Of a stretch of DNA of 64,000 nucleotides, positions 52,958 through 62,552 are shown piece after piece (positions within the stretch are counted from its first letter, which is position 1; each line of letters starts with the position of its first letter). The translations under genes and the position numbers were made by a program. This DNA comes from Pseudomonas faucium (GTDB lineage: Bacteria; Pseudomonadota; Gammaproteobacteria; Pseudomonadales; Pseudomonadaceae), in assembly GCF_021602585.1 (NCBI RefSeq), contig NZ_BQIP01000005.1, positions 124,001-188,000 on the forward strand. The letters run 5' to 3'. The notes beneath the pieces are model-generated. The model ran no database searches, was not told where the DNA came from, and was given only the letters and a program-made list of their open reading frames with translations.

Positions 52958-54265
52958 ATGAACATCAGTATCTTTGGACTTGGCTATGTCGGCGCGGTCT
53001 GCGCGGGTTGCCTTTCGGCCCGCGGCCACCATGTGCTGGGGGTGGACATTTCCCCGGCGAAAATCGAACTGATCAACCAGGGCAAGTCGCCCATCGTCGA
53101 GCCGGGCCTGGAGCAATTGCTGCTCGACGGCGTGCGCCAGGGCCGCCTGCGCGGCACCACCGATGTGCAGGCGGCCATCCTGGCCAGCGAAATGTCGCTG
53201 CTGTGCGTAGGCACGCCGAGCAAGAAGAATGGCGACCTCGACCTGGTCTACATGGAAGCGGTCTGCCGCGAAATCGGCGCGGCCCTGCGCGACAAGGGCA
53301 GCCGCCACACCGTGGTGGTGCGCAGCACCGTGCTGCCCGGCACCGTGAAGAACGTGGTCATCCCGATTCTGGAAAAAGCCTCCGGCAAGCGCGCCGGCGT
53401 CGACTTCGGCGTGGCGGTGAACCCGGAATTCCTGCGTGAAAGCACCGCCATCCAGGACTACGACTTCCCGGCCATGACCGTGATCGGCGAACTGGACAAG
53501 GCCTCGGGCGACCTGCTCGAGTCGCTGTACCAGGGCCTGGACGCACCGATCATCCGCAAGCCGATCGAAGTCGCCGAGATGATCAAGTACACCTGCAACG
53601 TGTGGCATGCCACCAAGGTCAGCTTCGCCAACGAGATCGGCAACATCGCCAAGGCCTCGGGCGTGGACGGCCGCGAGGTGATGGACGTGGTCTGCCAGGA
53701 CTTCAAGCTCAACCTCTCGCGCTACTACCTGCGCCCAGGCTTCGCCTTCGGTGGCTCGTGCCTGCCCAAGGACGTGCGCGCCCTCACCTACCGTGCCAGC
53801 CAGCTCGACGTCGAGCACCCGCTGCTGGCCTCGATCATGGCCAGCAACCGCAACCAGGTGCAGAACGCCATCGACCTCATCGAGCGCCAGGACAAGCGCA
53901 AGGTCGCCCTGCTCGGCCTGAGCTTCAAGGCCGGCACCGACGACCTGCGCGAAAGCCCGCTGGTGGAACTGGCCGAGCGCTTGATCGGCAAGGGCTACCA
54001 GCTGCGCATCTTCGACTCCAACGTCGAATACGCCCGGGTGTTCGGGGCCAACCGCGAGTACATCGAATCGAAGATCCCGCATGTCTCGTCGCTGCTCAAC
54101 AGCGACCTGCAGCAGGTGATCGATGACGCCGACGTGATCGTCCTGGGCAACAACGACGAGCGCTTCGCCCGTGCCCTGGAGGCCGGCAACGGCAAGCAGG
54201 TGATCGACCTGGTCGGCTTCATGCCAGGCATCAGCGACACCCACACCCAGGGCATCTGCTGGTAA
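52958..54265 (+). CDS. algD: GDP-mannose 6-dehydrogenase
   Basis: 435 residues. The NAD-binding motif is GLGYVGAVCAGCLSARGH at residues 7-24. CVGTPSKKNGDLDL, EVAEMIKYTCNVWHATKVSFANEIGN and the catalytic cysteine motif GFAFGGSCLPKDVRAL are intact. It makes GDP-mannuronate, the committed precursor of alginate. It differs from the usual Pseudomonas AlgD at many positions (for example VQAAILASEMSLLC and the MPGISDTHTQGICW tail). The start at 52958 has GGAGAGGG upstream. It is the first gene of the operon. Confidence 0.92.
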   Translation: MNISIFGLGYVGAVCAGCLSARGHHVLGVDISPAKIELINQGKSPIVEPGLEQLLLDGVRQGRLRGTTDVQAAILASEMSLLCVGTPSKKNGDLDLVYMEAVCREIGAALRDKGSRHTVVVRSTVLPGTVKNVVIPILEKASGKRAGVDFGVAVNPEFLRESTAIQDYDFPAMTVIGELDKASGDLLESLYQGLDAPIIRKPIEVAEMIKYTCNVWHATKVSFANEIGNIAKASGVDGREVMDVVCQDFKLNLSRYYLRPGFAFGGSCLPKDVRALTYRASQLDVEHPLLASIMASNRNQVQNAIDLIERQDKRKVALLGLSFKAGTDDLRESPLVELAERLIGKGYQLRIFDSNVEYARVFGANREYIESKIPHVSSLLNSDLQQVIDDADVIVLGNNDERFARALEAGNGKQVIDLVGFMPGISDTHTQGICW

Positions 54266-54291
54266 CCGCCACCCCGCACAGCAGCGCAACA

Positions 54292-54319
54292 CCCCACGCA
54301 GGCCCCGGCCTGCGCGGGG
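54292..54319 (+). terminator. Hairpin between algD and alg8
   Basis: CCCCaCGCAGG-CCCCGG-CCTGCGcGGGG, an 11-bp stem with one mismatch, followed by CTTTGCG with no U-tract. It may set the algD-to-downstream expression ratio or stabilise mRNA. Confidence 0.45.
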
Positions 54320-54356
54320 CTTTGCGCGGGCGGCGGAAAACAGGAGTCATGGCTAC

Positions 54357-55886
54357 ATGGATCGACAGCAACCGCCCTTCGTGGCACCAGGCTACTTGCG
54401 CGCGGGCGCCAGCTTCTTCGCCTGGGCCTGCCTGGCCGGCCTGATCGCACTGGCATCGGAGATGGTCGCGCCGCAATACCTGGACCCGAACCATCACCTG
54501 TTCATCTTCATCATCGGCACCGTGGGCATGTGGCGCTATGGCAATGCCATCGTCCACTACCTGCGCGGCATGTACTTTTTGCACTGGCAGTTCCCGCGCC
54601 TGCGCCGGCGGGTCGAGCGCATGGGCGATGCGGCCTTGCCGTCGCACCTGTTCATGGTGGTGACCAGCTTTCGCATCCCCACCCACACCACCTTCAAGGT
54701 GTACCAGTCGGTGTTCCAGGAGGTGCAGCGGCTGAAGGTGCCGTGCACGGTGATCGCCTCGATCGTGGAAAAGGGCGACGAGACTTTCATCAAGGACATC
54801 ATGCGCAACGAGGTGCAGGGCCGCGACGACATCAAGCTGGTGATCGTGCGTGCCCGCGGCACCGGCAAGCGTGATGGCCTGGCCCACGCCTTCCGCGCGC
54901 TTTCCCGGCAGATGCCGCTGGAAGACGCGGTGGTCGGCGTGGTCGACGGCGACACCATGATGCTGCCCGGCTGCGTCGAGCGCGCGGTCAAGCTGTTCGC
55001 CGTGCTGCCCGACGTTGGCGGCCTCACCACCAACGAGTTCTGCGAGGTCGAAGGCAGCCGCTGGATGCGCCAGTGGCACTCGATGCGCTTCGTCCAGCGG
55101 CACATCAACATGTGCTCCATGGCGCTGTCGCACCGGGTGCTGACGCTGACCGGGCGGCTGTCGTTCTTCCGCGCCTCGGTGATGATCGACCCGGCGTTCA
55201 TCCGCGACGTCGAGGCCGACTTCCTCCAGCACTGGCGCCTGGGCCGCTTCCAGTTCCTCACCGGCGACGACAAGTCGAGCTGGCTGAGCCTGATGCGCGC
55301 CGGCTGGGACACCTTCTACGTGCCCGACAGCCACACCCTGACCGTCGAGCACCCACCCAGCGACAACTTCTGGGTGGCCACCCGCCAGCTGATGTTCCGC
55401 TGGTACGGCAACTCGCTGCGCCAGAACTTCCGCGCCACCGCCCTGCTTGGCCGGGCGCGGCTGGGGCTGTTCACCTTGTACGTGCTGCTCGACCAGCGGG
55501 TGTCGATGTGGACCTGCCTGATGGGCCTGACCGCCTCGGTGGTGGCCGGCCTGGTGTTCGGCATCCAGTACCTCTTGGTGTACCTGTTCTGGGTGCTGAT
55601 CTCGCGCAGCCTGGTGACCGTGCTGTTCGTCTTCGCCGGCCACCCGGTCAGCCCGATGTACCCATTCGTTCTCTATTACAACCAGATCGTCGGTTCGCTG
55701 ATGAAGGTCTACGCGATGTTCCACATGGACCAGCAAAGCTGGACGCGGCAGAAGACCACCCTGGCCACCGGTAGCGTCGACTTCGACGCCACCCTCAACC
55801 GCTGGTCCTCGAAGGCGATGCTGTGCTCATCGATCGCCATCTTCTTCGGGGTCATCACCGTTCTTTTGGAACTCACGCAACGTTAA
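54357..55886 (+). CDS. alg8: Alginate polymerase glycosyltransferase Alg8
   Basis: 509 residues, a membrane-bound family 2 glycosyltransferase. Membrane segments occur near residues 15-33 (FFAWACLAGLIALASEM), 42-55 and in the C-terminal part (VVAGLVFGIQYLLVYLFWVLI). VVDGDTMMLPG carries the DxD-type nucleotide-sugar site, and QLMFRWYGN is the QxxRW-like motif. It polymerises mannuronate together with Alg44. The ATG at 54357 has GGAG 11 bp upstream, rather weak spacing. Confidence 0.9.
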   Translation: MDRQQPPFVAPGYLRAGASFFAWACLAGLIALASEMVAPQYLDPNHHLFIFIIGTVGMWRYGNAIVHYLRGMYFLHWQFPRLRRRVERMGDAALPSHLFMVVTSFRIPTHTTFKVYQSVFQEVQRLKVPCTVIASIVEKGDETFIKDIMRNEVQGRDDIKLVIVRARGTGKRDGLAHAFRALSRQMPLEDAVVGVVDGDTMMLPGCVERAVKLFAVLPDVGGLTTNEFCEVEGSRWMRQWHSMRFVQRHINMCSMALSHRVLTLTGRLSFFRASVMIDPAFIRDVEADFLQHWRLGRFQFLTGDDKSSWLSLMRAGWDTFYVPDSHTLTVEHPPSDNFWVATRQLMFRWYGNSLRQNFRATALLGRARLGLFTLYVLLDQRVSMWTCLMGLTASVVAGLVFGIQYLLVYLFWVLISRSLVTVLFVFAGHPVSPMYPFVLYYNQIVGSLMKVYAMFHMDQQSWTRQKTTLATGSVDFDATLNRWSSKAMLCSSIAIFFGVITVLLELTQR

Positions 55887-55902
55887 GGAAAGGCGCCTGC
55901 AC

Positions 55903-57066
55903 ATGAGTAGCACGAACATTCCCGTGGCCCCGGGCAAGACAGCGGCCAACATCGTCCACGAGGCCATCGACGAGCGCCAGTACGTGCGCACCCGGATGAA
56001 CGCCCGCGTACGCCTGAGCAGTGCCGGCCAGGCGCCGTTCGAAACGGCCCTGCAGGACATCTCCCTGGGCGGCCTGGGCCTGCGCCACGAGGCGCCGCTG
56101 ACCATCGGCGCGCTGTACGACGCCTCGATCCGCCTGCGCCTGAACCAGGTCGACCTGAGCATCGACAGCAAGATCCGCATCGTCTCCCAGCGCGGCAGCG
56201 AAGTGGGCGCGCAGTTCGTCGAGCTCGATGCTCAGAAGCGCGACATCCTGCGCTACCTGATCAGCGCCTACATGTCGGGCGAAATCGCCGACATCAACGG
56301 CCTGTTCAACGTCATGCAGCGCGAAAACTACATCAAGGAGCGCAAGCACAAGTACGCCAGCGCCCGCACCCCGGGCGCGCGCCTCAAGGCCCTGGCCGGC
56401 ACCCTGGCGTACACCGCCGCCGGTGTCGCGGCGCTGGCCTTCGTCGGCTACAAGGGCTACCTGCTGTTCTTCCGCATCCCGGCCGTGCAGGCCCAGGTGG
56501 CGGCCAACGCCCAGGTCATCAGCATGCCCGACAACGGCTACGTGAAGTACCTGCTGCCCGCCGACGCCAGCGAAGTGAAGGCAGGCCAACCGGTGGCGAA
56601 CATCTCCACCCAGCTGGCCACCAGCTTCACCAGCCCGGCCGACATGAAGGCGGTGGCCGACCTCGCCCCCGGTGACCTGCAGGCCCTGCTCGGCCGCGCC
56701 ACCATCGAGACGGTGATCAACAGCCCCTGCGACTGCCTGGTCTACTACCCCGGCCAGCGCCTGGACGGCTACGGCTACAAGCAGGCGCCGCTGCTGCACC
56801 TGCTGCCCAAGGACCAGGGCCTGTTCGTGCGCGCCAACGTGCCGTTCGACAAGCTTGCCGATGTCGACCGGGTGAAGTCGGTGGACATGCAGGTGTTCGG
56901 CCTCGACCAGCACTTCAGCGGCAAGGTGGTCGACGCCCGCGTCGATGAAACCAACCGCAACCTGGCGCTGACCATCCAGCCGGACACCCCGCTGCCGGCC
57001 GACGCCTACCAGAAAGCGGTGGCGGTCGACCTGTACCTGGGCCTGCCGTTCGGCGCTGCGCGCTGA
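55903..57066 (+). CDS. alg44: Alginate copolymerase/c-di-GMP receptor Alg44
   Basis: 387 residues. The N-terminal PilZ domain shows RQYVR (25-29) and DISLGG (Asp52, Ser54, Gly57), the c-di-GMP-binding motifs, so control by c-di-GMP is expected. A membrane segment near residue 165 (LAYTAAGVAALAFVGYKG) is followed by an HlyD-like periplasmic part with split lipoyl/barrel features (FRIPAVQAQVAANAQVISMPDNGYV, VDARVDETNRNLALTIQPDTPLPA). It lies 16 bp after alg8. Confidence 0.92.
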   Translation: MSSTNIPVAPGKTAANIVHEAIDERQYVRTRMNARVRLSSAGQAPFETALQDISLGGLGLRHEAPLTIGALYDASIRLRLNQVDLSIDSKIRIVSQRGSEVGAQFVELDAQKRDILRYLISAYMSGEIADINGLFNVMQRENYIKERKHKYASARTPGARLKALAGTLAYTAAGVAALAFVGYKGYLLFFRIPAVQAQVAANAQVISMPDNGYVKYLLPADASEVKAGQPVANISTQLATSFTSPADMKAVADLAPGDLQALLGRATIETVINSPCDCLVYYPGQRLDGYGYKQAPLLHLLPKDQGLFVRANVPFDKLADVDRVKSVDMQVFGLDQHFSGKVVDARVDETNRNLALTIQPDTPLPADAYQKAVAVDLYLGLPFGAAR

Positions 57067-57085
57067 CTGGCCGAGGACTGACCCC

Positions 57086-58537
57086 ATGAGCGTGAACATG
57101 CCGTCCCGCCTGCTGCTGGCAAGCCTGGCCCTGGCCTGCGCCAGCGCGGCCACTGCCGGGCAGAGCCTGGAACAGATCCGCTACGCGCTGTACAAGGACC
57201 CAGGCGCCGAGGTCACTGCCGACCTGCGCGAACTGGCGGCCCGTGGCGACCTGGCCAGTACCCTGCTGCTGGGCGATGTGCTGGCCGGGCGCGACGACGC
57301 CAGCCGCACGGAGGTGGTGGCGCTGTACCAGAAGGCCTTTGCCGACGGCCACGGCCTGGTGCCGGCGCTGGCCTCGCTGGCCCGCCTGATCGACCGCACG
57401 CCCAGCCTGCGCGAAGCGCAACGGCCCTGGGTGGCCCAGGCGCTGACGCGCTACCCGGCCAACCTCGACCCGCGCAACACCAGCACCACCCTCGAGGTGT
57501 TCCTGGCCTACCCGGAGCTGGTCGAGACCACCCAGGCCGCGCAACTGCTGGGCCTGTACGAACGCGCCTGCCTGCTCAACTGCCGCCCCGAGCTGTACCA
57601 CGCGGTGCTGGCCGAGCGCCAGGGCGACCGCGCCAGCGCCGAGCGCTGGTACCGCCAGGCGGTGCAGGTGGATGTGCGTGCCATCGACCGCTACTACGCG
57701 TTCCTCGGCGAGCGCCAGGATCAGCTGTTCCCGGCCTTCACCGACCAGCTCGAGGCGCAGCGCGAGCAGTTGCCGGTGGAGATCGTGCACCGCATCGCCG
57801 CGCTGCTCGACAGCATCACCAGCGTGCAGCGCGCCGAGCTCGACGCCGACCGCTACGAGCGCCAGGCCGCCACCAGCACCCTGGAGAAGCTGCCACCGAG
57901 CCCCGAGCAACTGGCCCGCGACAAAGCCCAGGACGATGCCCTGAACCTGGCCAGCGCCCGCGTCCAGCGTTGGCGCGACGTGGCCGTGGCCCGCGGCTTC
58001 GTGCCGGCCATGGTGTCCAAGGCCAACTACATGATTTCCAACCCCACCGAGCACAACGCCGAGGAAACCCAGGCGCTGATCGACCAGGTGCGCGAGCGCG
58101 AACCGACCCGGGCCAAGGCCCTGCAGGCGCAGTTCTACATGGTCAACAACTGGCTGACCCTGGACCCGGACAAGGCCCGCGCCCTGATCGAGGAGCTGCG
58201 CGCCAGCCACTACCCGGGCGCCGGCCTGCTTGAGGCCGAGTACTACAGCAAGGGCGTGGCAGACCAGCCCGACCAGGAAAAGGCCCTGGCGCTGTTCCAG
58301 GCCGAAGCCGACAAGGGCAACACCGCCGCCTGGTACCGCATGGCCACGCTGCACGCCTATGGCCGCGCCCTGTGCCACGACCCGGTCAAGGCCTACACCT
58401 ACGCCCGCGTCGCCCTGGACCTTGGCGAGCGCAGCGCGCGCAGCCTGCTCAAGCGCCTGGAGAAGACATTGCAAAAGGATGACATCGAGCGCGCCCTCGC
58501 CGCTCGCAACGGACTGTTCAAGGAGGCCACCCTGTGA
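57086..58537 (+). CDS. algK: Alginate biosynthesis TPR/Sel1 scaffold AlgK
   Basis: 483 residues of helical repeats of the TPR/Sel1 kind (AVLAERQGDRASAERWYRQAV; ALALFQAEADKGNTAAWYRMATLHAYGRAL). The N-terminus has a signal peptide. A Cys18 (LALAC) could be a lipidation site, but the lipobox is non-canonical. AlgK is the periplasmic scaffold that localises the export porin AlgE. The gene overlaps algE by 4 bp (GTGA). Confidence 0.85.
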   Translation: MSVNMPSRLLLASLALACASAATAGQSLEQIRYALYKDPGAEVTADLRELAARGDLASTLLLGDVLAGRDDASRTEVVALYQKAFADGHGLVPALASLARLIDRTPSLREAQRPWVAQALTRYPANLDPRNTSTTLEVFLAYPELVETTQAAQLLGLYERACLLNCRPELYHAVLAERQGDRASAERWYRQAVQVDVRAIDRYYAFLGERQDQLFPAFTDQLEAQREQLPVEIVHRIAALLDSITSVQRAELDADRYERQAATSTLEKLPPSPEQLARDKAQDDALNLASARVQRWRDVAVARGFVPAMVSKANYMISNPTEHNAEETQALIDQVREREPTRAKALQAQFYMVNNWLTLDPDKARALIEELRASHYPGAGLLEAEYYSKGVADQPDQEKALALFQAEADKGNTAAWYRMATLHAYGRALCHDPVKAYTYARVALDLGERSARSLLKRLEKTLQKDDIERALAARNGLFKEATL

Positions 58538-59988
58538 AAGCGCACCACCCTCTGTTCGGCGCCCTGCTGGCCCTGGCCCCCTTGCCAGCGGCCCTGGCAA
58601 GCGAAGAAATCACCGGCCCGCAAGCCGACAGCAACGAGCCGGTGCGCGTCGCCGCCGCCGATGGCAGCGAGCCGGTCATCACCTCGGAGTTCTTCAACAA
58701 GCTCACCGTGCAGACCGGCTACGGCCCCGAGGACTCGCAGGTCGGCAGCGACCGCGAGTCGTTCTACAGCCTGCGCTACGAGCCGTCGTTCGCCTGGTAC
58801 TCGCCGGAAAAGCGCTGGGCCAAGTGGATGGTCTACGGCCGCCTGTGGCTGAACTACGACTCCAGCCAGTCGAGCAACCTGACCAACGAAGCCAGCAACG
58901 GCAATGAGCGCGAGCAGCCCGAAGGCTGGTACGCCGAACTGCGCGAGCTGTACGTCAAGCGCAACCTGATCGGCGACGACCCGCGCTTCTCGGCCTCGCT
59001 GGGCCGCCAGCGGTTCTACGACGACTACGGCATCTGGTGGGACGACAGCCTCGAGTCGCTGCGCTTCAACTACCAGGACACCTTCAGCGAGGCGTTCTTC
59101 GCCGTCGGCCAGAAATTCCACAACTACAACACCGACGTCAACCGCCTGGCCGACAGCGAAGAGCGCACCACCTACCTGATGGGCCAGTACGCCTACCGCT
59201 GGAGCCCGAACAACCAGGTCGGCGTGCGCCTGATGCACGAGAACGACCACAGCGGCCACGACGCCGACGACCGCTACGACTTCAAGGGCATGCGCTACGG
59301 GCTGTTCTTCAAGGGCGACAACCTGGCCTACCCGGTGCTCAGCGACTACCACCTGGAGCTGGCGGCGCTGGACGGCAAGATGGACAACACCGACGGCAAC
59401 GGCCAGACCAGCACCGGCCACAGCAGCAAGGGCTGGGCGGCCCTGGGCGAAGTCGGCAAGCGTTTCGACAGCCTGCCATGGACCCCACGCCTGGCCCTGC
59501 GCGGCGGCCTGACCGACAAGCCCAGCGACGAAAACGATGGCTTCCGCCTCAATGCCATCCAGTCCGACCGCATCACCCGCAGCGGCTCCTACAGCACCCG
59601 CCTGACCAGCTCGTTCGTCGCCCTCGACCTGCGCAACCTGAGCTACTACGGCCTGGCCGTGGAAACCCGGCCGACCCCGCGCAGCGCGCTGGATTTGCGG
59701 GTCACCCAGCTGAACCTGCGCGACGCCGATGGCACCCTGCCGATCCGCATGAACGGCGACCAGCGCGCCGAGCGCAACCGCGCCATCGCCCAGGGCAGCA
59801 ACGGCAACGGGCGCAACGTCGGGCAGATGCTCGACCTCAACTACTACTGGAAGATGTTTCCGGTGGCCATCGACGGCAAGCACCTGGACGTCAACGCGCT
59901 GGTCAGCGCCAGTTACCTCAATGCCGGCAGCGCATTGGCAACCGGCGACGACTACCAGCTGAGCGTCGGCGTGGTCATCAGCTACTAA
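58534..59988 (+). CDS. algE: Alginate export outer-membrane porin AlgE
   Basis: 484 residues, close to the 490 of P. aeruginosa AlgE. It has a signal peptide (LLALAPLPAALA) and an aromatic-rich 18-strand type barrel. Conserved parts are LGRQRFYDDYGIWWDDSLESLRFNYQDTFSEAFFAVGQKF, SEERTTYLMGQYAYRW and the SVGVVISY ending. It exports the polymer. It starts with GTG overlapping the algK stop. The next gene is algI, not algG. Confidence 0.9.
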   Translation: MKAHHPLFGALLALAPLPAALASEEITGPQADSNEPVRVAAADGSEPVITSEFFNKLTVQTGYGPEDSQVGSDRESFYSLRYEPSFAWYSPEKRWAKWMVYGRLWLNYDSSQSSNLTNEASNGNEREQPEGWYAELRELYVKRNLIGDDPRFSASLGRQRFYDDYGIWWDDSLESLRFNYQDTFSEAFFAVGQKFHNYNTDVNRLADSEERTTYLMGQYAYRWSPNNQVGVRLMHENDHSGHDADDRYDFKGMRYGLFFKGDNLAYPVLSDYHLELAALDGKMDNTDGNGQTSTGHSSKGWAALGEVGKRFDSLPWTPRLALRGGLTDKPSDENDGFRLNAIQSDRITRSGSYSTRLTSSFVALDLRNLSYYGLAVETRPTPRSALDLRVTQLNLRDADGTLPIRMNGDQRAERNRAIAQGSNGNGRNVGQMLDLNYYWKMFPVAIDGKHLDVNALVSASYLNAGSALATGDDYQLSVGVVISY

Positions 59989-60002
59989 GGACGGGCCCTG
60001 CC

Positions 60003-61430
60003 ATGATCTTCGCCTCCAATGTGTTCCTGTTCCTTTACCTGCCGCTGTTCCTGGCCGTGTACTTCCTGGCAAGGCCAAGCTGGCGCTCGACGGTGATCGT
60101 GGCCGCCAGCTACATCTTCTATGCCTGGTGGCGGCCGGACTTCCTGCTGCTGTTCGTCGGCATCACCTACTGGAACTACGCCTTCGGCCTGCGCATCAAG
60201 GCGCGCCTGGATGCCGGCGACAAGCGCTGGGCCCTGCGCCTGCTGTGGATCGGCGTGGCCGGCAACCTGGCGACCCTGGGCTACTTCAAGTACGCCAACT
60301 TCGGTGCCGAAGTACTGGCCCTGCTGCTGGCGCCGTTGGGCATCAACACCTGGACCCTGGAAAACATCTTCCTGCCGCTGGGCATCTCGTTCTACGTGTT
60401 CCACGCGCTGAGCTACATCGTCGACATCTACCGCAAGGACGCCACGCCCACCCGCAGCTTCATCGACTTCGCCGCCTTCGTCGCGCTGTTCCCGCACCTG
60501 GTGGCCGGGCCGATCCTGCGCTACAGCCAGCTGGCCCCGCAGCTGCGCGAGCGCAGCCATTCCCTGGAGCTGTTTTCGCTGGGCGTGTGCCGGTTCATGC
60601 TCGGCTTCATCATGAAGGTGCTGATCGCCGACCGCCTGGCGCCGATCAACGTGCTGTTCGTCAGCGAGGGCGCGCTGCAGTTCAGCGATGCCTGGTTCGG
60701 CCTGGTGATCTCCACGCTGCAGCTGTACTTCGACTTCGCCGGCTACAGCCACATGGCCCTGGGCCTGGCGTTGATGATGGGCTTTCGCTTCCCGGAAAAC
60801 TTCAACCAGCCCTATGTGTCGCAGAGCATCACCGAGTTCTGGGCGCGCTGGCACATGACCCTGGCGCATTTTCTGCGCGACTACGTGTACATGCCGCTGG
60901 TGCGCAAGCGCGTGGCCGGCGCGCTGCCGGCGCTGGTCTGGACCATGCTGCTGTCGGGCCTGTGGCACGGGGCGAGCTTCGCCTTCATCTGCTGGGGGCT
61001 GTTCTTCGGCATCGGCATGGTCATCGAGCGCAAGTTCGGCCTGGCCACCAAGGTCACCACGCCCTACCGCCTGGGGCGCAACCTGCGCACCGCCCTGCTG
61101 ATCGTGCTGAGCATGCCGCTGTTCTTCACCATGGACCTGCGCCACAGCCTGGACATCTACCAGGCGCTGTTCGGCTTCAACGGCTTCGGCTCGCTGCAGC
61201 TCTACGTGCTCGGCGCCTCGAAGATGGCCATGGCCTTTGCCCTGGTGGCGCTGGCCTGGCTGCTGCTGGCCGGGATCAACAACGTGCGCTTCTATGCCGG
61301 CAACAAGGAAGGCTACTTCATGCGCCATGTCGGCGCGCTGCACAGCGTGCTGCTGTGGGGCGGTTTCCTGTTGGCGCTGAGCAGCCTGGCGGCCAACTCC
61401 TTTTCGCCCTTCCTGTATTTCCAGTTCTAG
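60003..61430 (+). CDS. algI: MBOAT O-acetyltransferase AlgI
   Basis: 475 residues, a multi-spanning MBOAT protein. Signature stretches are FYAWWRPDFLLLF, LPLGISFYVFHALSYIVDIYR, QLYFDFAGYSHMALGLALMMGFRFPENFNQPYVSQSITEFWARWHMTL and the catalytic-His segment SGLWHGASF. It moves acetyl groups across the membrane for polymer acetylation. It is about 45 residues shorter than P. aeruginosa AlgI, lacking the charged loop before the last membrane segment, and ends in the same SPFLYFQF. It starts 14 bp after algE. Confidence 0.9.
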   Translation: MIFASNVFLFLYLPLFLAVYFLARPSWRSTVIVAASYIFYAWWRPDFLLLFVGITYWNYAFGLRIKARLDAGDKRWALRLLWIGVAGNLATLGYFKYANFGAEVLALLLAPLGINTWTLENIFLPLGISFYVFHALSYIVDIYRKDATPTRSFIDFAAFVALFPHLVAGPILRYSQLAPQLRERSHSLELFSLGVCRFMLGFIMKVLIADRLAPINVLFVSEGALQFSDAWFGLVISTLQLYFDFAGYSHMALGLALMMGFRFPENFNQPYVSQSITEFWARWHMTLAHFLRDYVYMPLVRKRVAGALPALVWTMLLSGLWHGASFAFICWGLFFGIGMVIERKFGLATKVTTPYRLGRNLRTALLIVLSMPLFFTMDLRHSLDIYQALFGFNGFGSLQLYVLGASKMAMAFALVALAWLLLAGINNVRFYAGNKEGYFMRHVGALHSVLLWGGFLLALSSLAANSFSPFLYFQF

Positions 61431-61439
61431 GAGACGGCC

Positions 61440-62534
61440 ATGTACCCGGTAATGAATTCGGCCAGCAAGGCCAATGGCCTGATCTTCGCCCTGGTGCTGG
61501 GGGCGATGTTCATCTATTCGCTGCCGCCGGTGGCGAGCTTCGCCCGCACCTCCACCGACACCTGGAACCTGTTCGTCGACGGCAAGCTGCTGCGCAAGTT
61601 CGAGCAGGCCTACGACAAGCGTTTCTTCCTGCGTGAGCCGTCGGTGCAGCTGTGGGCCGACGCCCAGTTCCACCTGTTCGGCGAAGGCACCAAGGGCGTG
61701 GTGCTGGGCAAGGATGGCTGGCTCTACACCAACCAGGAGTACCGCGTGCCCAACGACCTGGAGGCCAACCTGGGCAGCCAGCTGGAGCAGATCGCCAAGG
61801 TGCGGGCGCAACTGGCCGAGCACGGCAAGCAGCTGGTGATCCTGCCGCTGCCGATGAAGCTGGACGTGTACGCGGCGCATGCCGAACAGGCCTTCGACCC
61901 GCGGGTGAGCAGCCTCTACGACCGCTTTGTCGCCGAGCTGCAGCGCCGCCAGCTGGACGTGGTGCCGCTGCGCTCGGCGTTCCTGGCCAACCTCGACGGC
62001 CCGCAGCTGTTTCTCAAGTCCGACACCCACTGGAGCCCGGAAGGCGCGCGGTTATCGGCCTACGAGCTGGCGCGCCAGCGCCCGCAGCTGCTCGGTGACC
62101 AGGTGTACGTGTCGCACAAGGCCGGCGAGAAGAGCGTCAAGGGCGACCTGATGAACTACATCCAGTTCGACCACGCGCGCCTGGCGCCGCAGTTCGGCCC
62201 CAACCCGATCGCCCTGTACGAAACCCTCAAGGCCGAGCAGCAGGCCGACGACCTGTTCGCCGAGCAGGACCAGAGCCTGCTGCTGGTGGGCACCAGCTAC
62301 AGCAAGATCGACGACTGGAATTTCGTCGGCTTTCTCAAGGAAGCGCTCAACCGCGACCTGTTGAGCATCGCCGTGGAAGCCCGCGGCCCGTTCGAGGCGA
62401 TGAACCAGTTCCTGGCCAGCGACCAGCTGGCCAATGCGCAGATCGACACCGTGGTCTGGGAATTCCCCCTGCGCACCCTGCTTGCCCACCGGCCCGGCTC
62501 ACTCAGCCGCAGCGCCACGCCGCAACATTTCTGA
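61440..62534 (+). CDS. algJ: Alginate O-acetylation SGNH-like protein AlgJ
   Basis: 364 residues with an N-terminal membrane anchor/signal (LIFALVLGAMFIYSLPPVASFA). The catalytic residues of the AlgX/AlgJ SGNH-like family are visible as Asp195 and His197 in SDTHWSPEG and a serine in GTSYS (Ser286/Ser288). It transfers acetyl in the periplasm downstream of AlgI. A GGAG site precedes the ATG, 9 bp after algI. Confidence 0.9.
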   Translation: MYPVMNSASKANGLIFALVLGAMFIYSLPPVASFARTSTDTWNLFVDGKLLRKFEQAYDKRFFLREPSVQLWADAQFHLFGEGTKGVVLGKDGWLYTNQEYRVPNDLEANLGSQLEQIAKVRAQLAEHGKQLVILPLPMKLDVYAAHAEQAFDPRVSSLYDRFVAELQRRQLDVVPLRSAFLANLDGPQLFLKSDTHWSPEGARLSAYELARQRPQLLGDQVYVSHKAGEKSVKGDLMNYIQFDHARLAPQFGPNPIALYETLKAEQQADDLFAEQDQSLLLVGTSYSKIDDWNFVGFLKEALNRDLLSIAVEARGPFEAMNQFLASDQLANAQIDTVVWEFPLRTLLAHRPGSLSRSATPQHF

Positions 62535-62552
62535 CGAATCATGGAGAACCTG

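Noticed and set aside
59985-62030. A 681-codon open frame antisense to algI and algJ
   Set aside because: It is a composition shadow of recognised genes: no motif, Gln/His-rich, and opposite strand to a tight operon.
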